Below are positions 51,865 through 60,843 of a stretch of 64,000 nucleotides of DNA, piece by piece. Both the position numbers and the translations under genes were made by a program. Numbering within the stretch: position 1 is the stretch's first letter; every line of letters starts with the position of its first letter. The notes beneath the pieces are model-generated. The model was not told the origin of the DNA, ran no database searches, and was given only the letters and a program-made list of their open reading frames with translations. The stretch covers positions 124,001-188,000 of the forward strand of contig JAURPI010000025.1 of assembly GCA_030835385.1 (NCBI GenBank), in the 5' to 3' direction. This DNA comes from Alphaproteobacteria bacterium. Its GTDB lineage: Bacteria; Pseudomonadota; Alphaproteobacteria; Rhodospirillales; Rhodospirillaceae.

Positions 51865-54210
51865 CTAGAGAATTTCCGGCGGCTCAAACACCCGCACAGG
51901 TGGGGCGTCACCCTGGAGTTTCTCAATTTGCACCAAACAGGTTTGGGCGCTGGTGCCTTGAGCAATGGTTGAGGTGCTGGAGTCGTGGGTTAACACATTG
52001 GGATTGCCGTGCACGCAGGTCGCGCCAATTTCGCCCGGCGCCTCCGGGTCGTACCACGCGCCGGTCGACAATTGCAGCACACCGCTCCGCACCTGGTCCG
52101 TCACGACAGCACCCGCCAAACAGGCGCCGCGATCGTTAAACAGGCGGACGATATCGCCTTCTGCTATCCCTCGGGCGCTGGCGTCGTCAGGGTTGATCCA
52201 CACCGGCTCGCGACCTTGGACCTTAGACGCCTGGGAATAGCCGCCGTTGTCATACTGGCTATGCAACCGGGTCGCCGGTTGGTTAGAAATCAAGTGCAGT
52301 GGATACGTTTTTGCTGTGTCACCGCCAAGCCACTCGCTCGGTTCATGCCACACCGCATGGCCGGGCTGACCCGGATCGTTCCAATCTGCGATAGTGTCCG
52401 AAAACAATTCCAACTTACCGGACGGTGTGGCGAGTGGCGCAGAGTCTGGGTTGTCACGGAAGACTTCGAACATGGTGCGTTCCGGGTTTGACGGCCATTC
52501 CAGCATGCCGTCCTCCCAAAAGGTCTCGAAGTCGGGCGTGTTGATGTCTTTGTCGGCGGCGCGACTACAGGTGTCCTCGTACAGCCAGCGCACCCACTCC
52601 ATTTCGGCGCGGCCTTCGGTAAATGCGTCCGCCACTCCAACCCGTTCGGCCACCCCTTTGAAAATATCGTGATCGTTGCGCGCCTCACCAAAAGGCTCTG
52701 CCGCTTTGTGCATGGCCATGATTTGAAGCGATAAACCAGACGCTGTGACGTCGTTGCGCTCTAGAGTCGTTGTCACTGGCAACACTATGTCGGCGTGGCG
52801 TGCCATGGGGTTCCACCAGGCTTCGTTGACGATAATGGTCTCCGGTTTTTGCCAGGCCCGCAGCATGCGGTTGAGGTCTTGGTGATGATGGAACGGATTG
52901 CCGCCGCACCAATACACTAAACGGATGTCAGGGTAGGTGAGCGTTTGGCCATTAAATCGCACGGTGCCACCGGGATTGAGCAGCAGGTCTGAGATGCGCG
53001 ACACGGGTATAAAAGTGCTAACAGGATTTTCACCCTTGGGCAGATGGGCTGGAGCCACCGGCGTGCCTGGACCCCCCATTCCTGCCGCACCCGCGTAGGC
53101 ACAGCCGAAACCGCCACCGGGCAGGCCGATTTGCCCAAGGATTGCGGCTAATGTTAGCGCCATCCAGTAAGTCTGCTCACCGTGATCGGCCCGCTGCATC
53201 GACCAACTAACTGTCACCAGGGTGCGATGTGCCGCCATCTTCCGGGCTAGGGTCTTGATGGTGTTGGCATCCAGTCCTGAAATCTGCGCCGCCCAGTCCG
53301 CATCTTTGGCGATGCCATCGTCTTGCCCGAGGATGTAGGTGATAACTTTTTCGCTGCCGGTGCAGTGGGTCTTTAAAAATTCAGCGTCGTGCAGGTCTTC
53401 CACGAGCAAGGTGTGGGCGAGACCAAGCATCACCGCTACATCACTGCCTGGGTGAGGCGTTAGCCAGGTCGCGTTTAAGAAATCTGCAGCGTCGTTGCTT
53501 ATGGGGCTGATATTGACGATTTCAACGCCGCTGTCTTTGCACCGTTGCAACGCGTCGCGGGCGATATGCCGTCCCAACCCGCCGCCGTGAACCTGCGAGT
53601 TCTTGAGAGCTAGGCCGCCAAAGGCAACGACCAGCTCTGAATGGTCGGCTATGGTGCCCCAGGTGGTGTTCGCGTTGTAGCAGACGTCGGCCCAACTACC
53701 GGCAATGTGGGGGACGATTATTTCTGCTGCGCCCGACGAATAGGTGCCGACGGAATAGGTGTTGCCGCCAAATAAATTGAGGAACCGGCGCATCTGGCTT
53801 TGGGCATGGTGAAAGCGCCCAGCCGACGCCCATCCATATGAGCCGGCGTAAATCGCCTCATTGCCATGGGTGTCTTTCACCCGGTTCAATTCATTGGCGA
53901 CAATGTCCAACGCTTCGTCCCAGCGCACCGCTACGAACGGTTCGGAGCCGCGCCCTGTTACGTTTTTATTCGGGCCTCCGTTTTTGAGGCCGTCGAGCCA
54001 GCCTTTGCGGACCATTGGCTTGGCGATCCGCACGGCATCGTCCTGCGCCTGGGGCATGCCGGGGCCGATTGGCGAGGGGTCCGGATCGCCGGAAAACGGC
54101 TCCATCGCTGTCACTCTGCCGTTAACGACCGTTGCGGTATAGGCGCCCCAGTGGGTCGCGGTGGGCAGATATTTCTCGGCTTTGTTCGCGTGCTTCACAT
54201 CGTCTGGCAT
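51865..54210 (-). CDS. molybdopterin-dependent oxidoreductase, DMSO/biotin sulfoxide reductase (BisC) type
   Basis: This is a Mo-bisMGD enzyme of the DMSO reductase family. The molybdenum-ligand Ser lies in 'YAGSYGWASAGRFHH', as in DorA, TorA and BisC. Cofactor-binding stretches include 'YSVGTYSSGAAEIIVPHIAG', 'VYWCGGNPFHHHQDLNRM', 'ETIIVNEAWWNPMARHADIVLPV' and 'HLISNQPATRLHSQYDNG'. At 781 aa it is full length. There is no twin-arginine signal and no N-terminal 4Fe-4S Cys motif, so it should be cytoplasmic like BisC and reduce sulfoxides or N-oxides. ATG 54210 is used over TTG 54216. No maturation gene is adjacent. Confidence 0.9.
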   Translation of the reverse strand: MPDDVKHANKAEKYLPTATHWGAYTATVVNGRVTAMEPFSGDPDPSPIGPGMPQAQDDAVRIAKPMVRKGWLDGLKNGGPNKNVTGRGSEPFVAVRWDEALDIVANELNRVKDTHGNEAIYAGSYGWASAGRFHHAQSQMRRFLNLFGGNTYSVGTYSSGAAEIIVPHIAGSWADVCYNANTTWGTIADHSELVVAFGGLALKNSQVHGGGLGRHIARDALQRCKDSGVEIVNISPISNDAADFLNATWLTPHPGSDVAVMLGLAHTLLVEDLHDAEFLKTHCTGSEKVITYILGQDDGIAKDADWAAQISGLDANTIKTLARKMAAHRTLVTVSWSMQRADHGEQTYWMALTLAAILGQIGLPGGGFGCAYAGAAGMGGPGTPVAPAHLPKGENPVSTFIPVSRISDLLLNPGGTVRFNGQTLTYPDIRLVYWCGGNPFHHHQDLNRMLRAWQKPETIIVNEAWWNPMARHADIVLPVTTTLERNDVTASGLSLQIMAMHKAAEPFGEARNDHDIFKGVAERVGVADAFTEGRAEMEWVRWLYEDTCSRAADKDINTPDFETFWEDGMLEWPSNPERTMFEVFRDNPDSAPLATPSGKLELFSDTIADWNDPGQPGHAVWHEPSEWLGGDTAKTYPLHLISNQPATRLHSQYDNGGYSQASKVQGREPVWINPDDASARGIAEGDIVRLFNDRGACLAGAVVTDQVRSGVLQLSTGAWYDPEAPGEIGATCVHGNPNVLTHDSSTSTIAQGTSAQTCLVQIEKLQGDAPPVRVFEPPEIL

Positions 54211-54275
54211 GGCCAAGTTATAGCGAGTCTTGCCGAACCCGCCTATGCTGTTGGAAATTAATACGGAGGTTTCCC

Positions 54276-54815
54276 ATGCGCAGATTCATAGCTGTTTTTG
54301 CCGTTTTATTGCTGCCCGCACCTGCGGCTGCCGATGGTTATGAAACGGAGCCTGGCTACGCCAGCTTCGCCCGCACAACGATTCTTGCTCGTTATGCTGA
54401 TCTGGAGCCGTCAATCACTTTCTGGCGAGATGTGATGGGATTCACCTATGCCGGTGACCCAAGGCCGACCACGGGTAGCTCTAGCCCAATTGGTTGGGAT
54501 GAGGAGGCGGTTCGTTATTTCACGGCGTTTTCGTCTAAAGGTGGGTCGACTGTTGCCTTGTTAATGATTGAGGACGACCCAGATTTTCCGGCTGTCACGT
54601 TGCCCGAGTCCGGCGCGGCCATTGGTGGATCGGTCTTGGTGCATACGGCAAAGAATCTTGAAGACCTATACAACCGAGCCGTTGCCAACGACGTGACCAT
54701 TCTCAAACCCTACGGACCTTCGGTCACCGGACGTTCCATGCAAATTTATTTGCGTGCGCCAACCGGTCAGCTTGTCGAAATTTATGAGATGATTCCGCAG
54801 CTGGCGGAAGACTGA
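54276..54815 (+). CDS. exported VOC-fold protein
   Basis: This 179-aa protein has a clear signal peptide ('FIAVFAVLLLPAPAAADG') followed by one VOC module ('ARTTILARYADLEPSITFWRDVMGF' to 'RSMQIYLRAPTGQLVEIYEM'). ATG 54276 has GGAGG; the ORF track start is 48 codons early. Periplasmic VOC proteins are uncommon, since most family members are cytosolic. The Glu in 'LVEIYEM' is a plausible metal ligand. It precedes a small membrane protein by 15 bp, probably in one transcript. It is divergent from the BisC-like gene. Confidence 0.8.
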   Translation: MRRFIAVFAVLLLPAPAAADGYETEPGYASFARTTILARYADLEPSITFWRDVMGFTYAGDPRPTTGSSSPIGWDEEAVRYFTAFSSKGGSTVALLMIEDDPDFPAVTLPESGAAIGGSVLVHTAKNLEDLYNRAVANDVTILKPYGPSVTGRSMQIYLRAPTGQLVEIYEMIPQLAED

Positions 54816-54830
54816 CACGGGAGTCGAATG

Positions 54831-55256
54831 ATGTCTGATGACTCCCGTGCAGCGGTTCACAAAAGTTTCTGGGTGATCGGTGCCTTTGCACTGGTTTGGA
54901 ACGGCTTGGGGTCAGTCAATTACCTCATTCAAGTGACAGCGGAGTCACTTGATGCGTATCGCGCGGTAGAGCAGGCGATCATCGCTGATCGGCCGGCCTG
55001 GGCGACGGGCGCGTTTGCAGTTGGTGTGTTTGGCGGCACGGTAGGCGCAGTCCTGCTGCTTCTTGGAAAGTCTGTAGCGTTCCACGTGTTTATAGTTTCC
55101 CTCATCGGAGTCGTGGTGTTCACGGTGCATACGTTGAGTTTGGGTCTAGACTTCGGTATCGGTGAGATGGTGGTTATTGTCGCAATGCCGACCGTGGTGG
55201 GTCTTTTGTTCGCTTGGTATGCCAAGTATGCCGAAGGCAAGGGCTGGGTGAGCTAA
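54831..55256 (+). CDS. small four-helix membrane protein, unknown
   Basis: This 141-aa membrane protein has four predicted helices ('FWVIGAFALVWNGLGSVNYLIQV', 'WATGAFAVGVFGGTVGAVLLLLG', 'FHVFIVSLIGVVVFTVHTLSLGL', 'EMVVIVAMPTVVGLLFAWY'). The N-terminal 'FWxIgaxxLvWNxxGsxxY' pattern recurs in uncharacterised alphaproteobacterial proteins. ATG 54831 is favoured because GGGAG lies 7 bases upstream; ATG 54828 is alternative. The function is unknown. It follows the exported VOC gene closely. Confidence 0.65.
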   Translation: MSDDSRAAVHKSFWVIGAFALVWNGLGSVNYLIQVTAESLDAYRAVEQAIIADRPAWATGAFAVGVFGGTVGAVLLLLGKSVAFHVFIVSLIGVVVFTVHTLSLGLDFGIGEMVVIVAMPTVVGLLFAWYAKYAEGKGWVS

Positions 55257-55329
55257 AGAGCGGTGGTGCTGAACTAATCCTGAGGTGGTGCGTATAACGA
55301 TAGCAACCGATTTTAATAAGGATTCCGCC

Positions 55330-56073
55330 ATGCGACTCATCCCTTTCGGCCTCATTCTTCTGCTCTTTACTTGTGACGTGCAGTCATCAATCAACGCCCA
55401 GGAGTCTGATGATGTTTACACCTACGGTCGGGCAAATCGAGACGGCATTGGCAAATTCTATATGGGTCGGGAGATTTCTCATGTCATGGGCCATCTTGGC
55501 GCAGGATGGTTGGAACGTATCGACCGGGTGCGCGAGGAACGCACCGACCTATTGATTTTCAATTTGGGTCTTAAGCCTGATTATGTGGTCGCCGATATCG
55601 GCGCGGGGACGGGTTATTTTACATTTCCTGTCAGTGGACGGGTGCCAGACGGTAAGGTATTGGCGGTCGATATCCAGCCCGAGATGCTGTCGATCATCGA
55701 ACAGCGCAAGGCGGCAGGTTTGACGGAGGCCAGCTGGCACAACATCGAGACCGTGCTCGGCACCGAGGACAATCCCAATCTGCCAGAGAATACTATCGAT
55801 TTGATTTTCATGGTCGACGCCTATCACGAGTTTGCTTACCCACGCGAGATGGGTGAAGCCATGGTGCGGGCTTTAAAGCCGGGCGGGCGCATTGCTTTGG
55901 TAGAATACCGGGCGGAAGATCGTAATGTGCCGATCAAACGGCTACATAAGATGTCGGAGGCTCAGTCGCGTAAAGAGATGGAAGCGCTTGGCCTCACCTG
56001 GATAGAAACTAAGGATGTATTGCCGCAGCAGCACCTGATGTTTTTTGAGAAGCTGGTCCAGCCGAGTGGTTAG
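55330..56073 (+). CDS. class I SAM methyltransferase with signal peptide
   Basis: This 247-aa protein begins with a signal-peptide-like segment ('LIPFGLILLLFTCDVQSSINAQ') and then has a class I methyltransferase fold: motif I 'VVADIGAGTGYFTF', the acidic 'VLAVDIQPEML', 'IDLIFMVDAYHEF' and 'ALKPGGRIALVEYR'. ATG 55330 with AAGGA is preferred over the ORF track start. Export is odd because S-adenosylmethionine is not known to be available in the periplasm. The segment may instead anchor the protein facing the cytosol, or the fold may have another role. It converges on the TonB receptor gene with a 4-bp overlap. Confidence 0.82.
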   Translation: MRLIPFGLILLLFTCDVQSSINAQESDDVYTYGRANRDGIGKFYMGREISHVMGHLGAGWLERIDRVREERTDLLIFNLGLKPDYVVADIGAGTGYFTFPVSGRVPDGKVLAVDIQPEMLSIIEQRKAAGLTEASWHNIETVLGTEDNPNLPENTIDLIFMVDAYHEFAYPREMGEAMVRALKPGGRIALVEYRAEDRNVPIKRLHKMSEAQSRKEMEALGLTWIETKDVLPQQHLMFFEKLVQPSG

Positions 56074-58451
56074 AATTCCAACTTTAAGCCAATCTGCGGA
56101 AACACACTGAGATCGCCAAATACATTGATGCCCCGTCGTTCATCAAACTCCAAGGAGTCGATGTTGGTGCGGCCATAGGCGTTGATCACATCTAGGAACG
56201 TAATGACGCTTACGCCGCCGATGCGACGGCGATAATCGACCCTCAAGTTGAGGGCGTGGAGATCCCTAAGTCGTTCGGTGTTGTTGGTGGTGATCTCTTT
56301 CGAGAATCTCAGATTATTGGGGTCGTTAAAGATATCCGCGTTGATGATAAATCCATCTGTCGGCCGTCCAGTCGCATACTTCCATTTTGCTGCTACGGCC
56401 CAGCGATCATTAGGTTGCCAGGAAGCGGCGAGAGTGAGGACGTGAGGGCGATGGAAATCTGCGTTATATTCTCCTTCGCCAAAGTTGTCGTCGCGTTTTG
56501 CCCTGGAATAGGAGTAGGCCAATGAGGTCGACCACTCATTCGACATCCGTTTCTGCACAGTGATATCTATTCCAGCGCTATCCCCTGTGCCGTTGTTGAA
56601 GGCCACACCAGAGGTTTCGTCACCTAGCACAATCAGATTGTCTAGGTTTTGGTAGTAGACCTCACCAGCAAGCTTCAGGTCTGGCGTCAGATAGTGCTCC
56701 AGGCCGAGACTAACTTGCTTGGTACGCTCGTTTTCTAGCTGACTGTTGGTGGGGTCGGCCGCTAAATCCAACACCCGAGGAGTTTGATAGAAAATACCGG
56801 CGGTTGCCGACATTCGGGTGGCGCTGCCAACCTGCCAATCAGCGGACAGGCGCGGTGACCATATAGATTCATCAGAAAGACCATCTCGATCAAATCGCAG
56901 CCCGGGGCGCAGCGTGAGATCGCCAAAGAAAAACGCGTGATCAATATATGCGGAGACGCGCGAATCCTTTGCGGCAAAAACTGAATCGATTCGGCTTGGA
57001 GTCAGCACCACGAACTTTTGACTTGGGTCAGCTCTAAAGTCATCCTGATCGTAAACGTACCGAATCCAGTCGCCATCCAAACGCGTATCAAAGTCCAGTT
57101 CTATGCGGGAGTAGCGTGCGCCCAGCGAGAGTGCGCCCCATGGCGTCGGTGTGGTGTAGTCACCGCGCCACCCAATCTCACGCTCATTCTCTGTGAGATT
57201 CAAAATGTTCTCGCGGACTAAAACATCTTCTGGATCTTGTTCGACTCCGGTCAAGTCGGGGAATGCTTCGCCCAATAGGCTTGTCTTGTCGCTGTCTCTC
57301 AGGAACGCAGCATTGGTCAATCGCCCTTCATTGCCGACCAGCCAGGTCCAGGTTAGGCCCAACACCATACTGTCTTGTTCGGTGGTCAGAATTGATGTGT
57401 CCTCGAAATCGTCTGATTCTAAAACGTTTTCGACATCGCGGTTGTAATCTTCGGGTGAATAGAGGGCGAGCAGGGAAACGCTGTGCCGGTCGTTCAAATC
57501 GGTAACGGACTTAAACAACACGTCGGCCAGTTCGGGATCGCCTATGTCCTTTTGGCCAATCACTTTAAATAAATTTCCGAAATCAAAGTAACGCGCTGAA
57601 AGCAATATGCTGGTGTTGGCTGCCACGTAACTGGGACCGTCGTAGGTTAACTCGCCGCCGGCGATATCGACGCGGGCGCTTATGGCCGGCGTGTCTGGAT
57701 TGCCTTCCGCGATATCTAGTTTGAGGAGAGACCCGCTACGCCCACTGTAGGCGGCTTCCCATCCCCCGGCTTGAAACTCTGCGCCGCCGATAATGTTGGG
57801 GGCGAATATGGAAAACCGCCCACCACCGCCAATGTCTTCTTCCTCACCAAGGCTGCGATCAAAGTGAATAACCTTGTCAAATGGAATGCCGTCTATAAGG
57901 ATCAAGTTGTCGCGAGGTCCTCGACCACGCACTGTGAAATTCGAGAACTCACCGGTGTTGGCAACGCCAGGTAGGACGTCAAGGCCACGAAAGATATCGC
58001 CTGCTGTCCCCGCGCCGCGACGAATTTCTTCCCGTCCCAGACGTGTTGCTGTCACCGATCCGAATTGAGTGGCGCCGACAGCTTTGGTGGTCACCAGTAT
58101 TTCATCCAAGGCCAGAGGTTGACGAGCCATCTGAAAGTCGGTGCGCGTCGTTCGTCCGGCAACGGCGCGCACATCAATTTCGAGAGCGTCTAAATACCCT
58201 GGCCGTGTCACACCTAGAGTGTAGAGTCCCTCAGGGACTTTCGTGAAAGTAAAGCTGCCGTCGCTTCCCGTTATGAGCACAATCATTGTGGGCTTATCAA
58301 CATCTGCCAACGTAACTTCGGCCCCGGAGATACTGCGGCCGGATAGGCTGTCGACTATCGTTCCACGAATAGCGCCGCCCTGGCGCTCTTGGGCTTGGGC
58401 AGGGGTAAAAAGAAGCGCGAGGCCAAGTGCCCAGGCTCGAATAACAAACAT
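56070..58451 (-). CDS. TonB-dependent receptor with N-terminal carboxypeptidase-regulatory-like domain
   Basis: This is an outer-membrane TonB-dependent receptor. The order is signal peptide ('WALGLALLFTPAQAQ'), a CarboxypepD_reg-like beta-sandwich (about residues 25-110, 'IRGTIVDSLSGRSISGAEVTL'), TonB-box region 'DEILVTTKAVG', plug ('GDIFRGLDVLPGVANTGEF', 'RDNLILIDGIPFDKV') and a beta-barrel ending in 'IGLKLEF' with terminal Phe. At 793 aa it is a normal size. The extra domain is frequent in receptors for large or polymeric substrates. ATG 58451 is used over GTG 58463. The ligand is unknown. Confidence 0.9.
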   Translation of the reverse strand: MFVIRAWALGLALLFTPAQAQERQGGAIRGTIVDSLSGRSISGAEVTLADVDKPTMIVLITGSDGSFTFTKVPEGLYTLGVTRPGYLDALEIDVRAVAGRTTRTDFQMARQPLALDEILVTTKAVGATQFGSVTATRLGREEIRRGAGTAGDIFRGLDVLPGVANTGEFSNFTVRGRGPRDNLILIDGIPFDKVIHFDRSLGEEEDIGGGGRFSIFAPNIIGGAEFQAGGWEAAYSGRSGSLLKLDIAEGNPDTPAISARVDIAGGELTYDGPSYVAANTSILLSARYFDFGNLFKVIGQKDIGDPELADVLFKSVTDLNDRHSVSLLALYSPEDYNRDVENVLESDDFEDTSILTTEQDSMVLGLTWTWLVGNEGRLTNAAFLRDSDKTSLLGEAFPDLTGVEQDPEDVLVRENILNLTENEREIGWRGDYTTPTPWGALSLGARYSRIELDFDTRLDGDWIRYVYDQDDFRADPSQKFVVLTPSRIDSVFAAKDSRVSAYIDHAFFFGDLTLRPGLRFDRDGLSDESIWSPRLSADWQVGSATRMSATAGIFYQTPRVLDLAADPTNSQLENERTKQVSLGLEHYLTPDLKLAGEVYYQNLDNLIVLGDETSGVAFNNGTGDSAGIDITVQKRMSNEWSTSLAYSYSRAKRDDNFGEGEYNADFHRPHVLTLAASWQPNDRWAVAAKWKYATGRPTDGFIINADIFNDPNNLRFSKEITTNNTERLRDLHALNLRVDYRRRIGGVSVITFLDVINAYGRTNIDSLEFDERRGINVFGDLSVFPQIGLKLEF

Positions 58452-58742
58452 ATAAAATCTCACTTTGGCCGATGAGCTCGCTAATAGCCGAAAGGCTGTA
58501 GCGGATGATCAGGATTAGACCACGTTCCCAGTTCAATCTTTGACTTGTCTCAATATTACGACCACCTGTCGGTCCGGACCACTAAAAGTATCTGGAGTTC
58601 TACTCAAACTCAGAGCTTGTGACAGGTGGGTTATCGTCTTTTGATTAATCATATAGTGCATGAGGCCGTATTTCGCGAAATCGACTTATCTATTGTTTCC
58701 AGGCGCACTCCCGGCATCTCACGTCGGTTCTGGGAGATATCA

Positions 58743-59762
58743 ATGATTTACAAGATAGCCCAAACGTTCGGTCTTGCTCTCGTGACATTACTTGTCGCCA
58801 GTCAGGTCCATGCGCAGCGTGCGACCCAGGAAGATATTCTCAATCGGTAAGCCGAAGACCTTGCAAACATGTGGGATGGCGCCTTTGACACAGCTAACCA
58901 GGTCAATTTTCAGGAGCGATTTAATCAGCCCGAAGAGGGTTGGGTTGCGCGCCACCACAAGATATTCAAGCGTGTTGACGTGCCTGCATTCGGAAACTAC
59001 GTGGCCTATTTTGAGCAATATGCAGGTGATCCACCGGACGTGCTGGTTCGCCAGCGGCTCTACGTGCATAGTGTCGATGTTGATGCGCAGCAGGTTATCA
59101 CCCAAATCTACGCCTTCCGGGGCGACGATGCTGACAAGGTTGTTGGTGCGCACGAAGACCCAGTAGCACTTGCTCAGTTCGCGCCTGGCATGATGGATAA
59201 GCTGCCTGATGGCTGTGCTATTCGCTAGCAGCCCCGCGGTGAGGTCTTTGTCGGCACCCAGACACCTGATGACTGCCTCTATACGCCTGCGGGATTTGGT
59301 CAGCCGGTGCGGTTGCGAGACACGATTACTCTCACGGCTGACTCTATGACAACTCAAACAGAAATTCTGGCCGAAGACAGCAGCGTCTTGATGGCCAACG
59401 AACTCGGCATAGCTGAGGTGGCACGCAAAGCCCGTGGGTTCACCTGCATGATCCTGGCGCAGAACCCGTCACTCGACGCGCGGTTTGAGCGTTACGCTGG
59501 CATTAGAACACATGATCAAGGCGGCACATTTGATATTTCAACCCAGCACAATCCACCCAAGGATTTGCATGTGCGGTTGCTAAAGATCATCCCGCCGGCG
59601 GGACCTAGTCGTCACACCTTGATTATGCAGTTGACCGAAAAGAACGATTTGTTCCCAACCGCCATGGCCTTTGTCGCCCCCGATGCGCCTCGCGTGGCGA
59701 TCAGTATTGCGGGGGTCGAAGCCAACTGCACGGCCGAGGATGGCGAGGCGGCGCGTTTCTAG
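58743..59762 (+). pseudogene. CpcT/CpeT-like protein gene with two in-frame stops
   Basis: Three ORFs lie in one frame, separated only by TAA (58848-58850) and TAG (59226-59228). ATG 58743 has GGGAG and a signal peptide ('LALVTLLVASQVHAQ'). The next part reads 'MWDGAFDTANQVNFQERFNQ', 'YVAYFEQYAG', 'LVRQRLYVH'; after the TAG comes 'GEVFVGTQTPDDC'. This pattern resembles the CpcT/CpeT chromophore-lyase family, which also has non-phycobilin relatives in Proteobacteria. The whole would be 339 codons. The TAG lies where a Trp is often found. Two independent stops argue for decay. Confidence 0.7.
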
Positions 59763-59772
59763 CCGGGGTCAT

Positions 59773-60771
59773 TTAGCCGTTGGGCAGAAAGATGACTTTA
59801 CCCTTGCGATCTTCCCCTGTTCGAACGGCGTGGGCGAATGCTTCGGCATATTGATCAAGGGTATAGGTGCTCGCAATTGCGGCTTTCAATTCACCACTGC
59901 TGATTTTCCCAGCGAGCATTTCATAGATTCGCGTGATCTCGTTCATGTCCCGTTTGGCTAGGCCACGGCCCGTGCTCATGCCCGTGAGTGTGATGTTGTT
60001 GAAGAACAAGTCGTGGAAGGGAATGCTGCATGGCTCGCCGGAGATAAACCCGTAGTTCACCACTTTGCCGCCGTAATTTAAGCAGCGAGCGATGCGCGTG
60101 GTGCCGTCTCCAGCCACCAAATCAAGGCCGAGCATGAGGTCGGCACCGCCGGTCGCCTCTTTGACTGCGGTAGACAACGTATCGGCGTCGCCCGTATCAA
60201 CCACGCAGGCATCGGCGCCCAGCGCATTTAGTTCATCAAACAAATTTTCGCGCCGAACGACGTTACACGTTTTTATGCCACGTTTCTTGGCCAATACGAT
60301 GAGGTAGCGGCCGCAACTGGAGTTGGCGCCGTTCTGAACAATCCAATCGCCTTCTTTAAGTTCAGCGAAATCTTCTAGAAGGCAGACTGACGTCATGCCG
60401 TTAACCATCATCAGAGCCAGTTGTTCCCGGTCGCCCTCGGGCGCGGGCAGGGTGGTGTCGGCTTTGACGCAGACTTTTTGGGCGAAGGTGCCGGCCCCCC
60501 ACCAAGGGAACGCGCGGTCACCAACTTTGAAATTTGTTACCTCTGACCCGACTTCAACAACGCGCCCGACGCCCTCGTACCCTGGTTGCTTGGGGAGGTC
60601 GTCATGCTTGAAACCTTCATCGCCGCGAAAAAGTTTGATGTCGGCTAGGTGGAGGGCCGAGGCCTCAAGCTCAATTACGACCTCATCGCCAGCGGGTTCC
60701 GGGTCTGGCAGGTCAATGAGTTTGACGACTTCACCAGGGTCGCCATGGGCGACATGTTGCAACGCTTTCAT
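59773..60771 (-). CDS. MDR-type NAD(P)H quinone/enoyl-thioester reductase-like protein
   Basis: This is a medium-chain dehydrogenase/reductase of the zinc-free quinone oxidoreductase or MECR (2-enoyl thioester reductase) type. The N-terminal catalytic domain has 'ASALHLADIKLFRGDEG', 'PGYEGVGRVVEVGSEVTNFKVGDRAF'; the nucleotide-binding domain has 'VQNGANSSCGRYLIVLAKKRG' as in MECR. Zinc-ligand residues are absent. ATG 60771 with GGAG replaces the track start, giving 332 aa. It converges on the CpeT-like pseudogene and follows the dehydratase-like gene on the same strand by 72 bp. Confidence 0.85.
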   Translation of the reverse strand: MKALQHVAHGDPGEVVKLIDLPDPEPAGDEVVIELEASALHLADIKLFRGDEGFKHDDLPKQPGYEGVGRVVEVGSEVTNFKVGDRAFPWWGAGTFAQKVCVKADTTLPAPEGDREQLALMMVNGMTSVCLLEDFAELKEGDWIVQNGANSSCGRYLIVLAKKRGIKTCNVVRRENLFDELNALGADACVVDTGDADTLSTAVKEATGGADLMLGLDLVAGDGTTRIARCLNYGGKVVNYGFISGEPCSIPFHDLFFNNITLTGMSTGRGLAKRDMNEITRIYEMLAGKISSGELKAAIASTYTLDQYAEAFAHAVRTGEDRKGKVIFLPNG

Positions 60772-60843
60772 TACGACTCCGGAGTTTAGGTTTCTGATAT
60801 CAGCGAAAGCCATAGCACGATATGTGCGATGACCAGTAATCCC

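Noticed and set aside
58848-59228. Programmed read-through of TAA and TAG in the CpeT-like gene
   Set aside because: Two different stops in one gene and decayed genes nearby fit mutation or sequencing error better.
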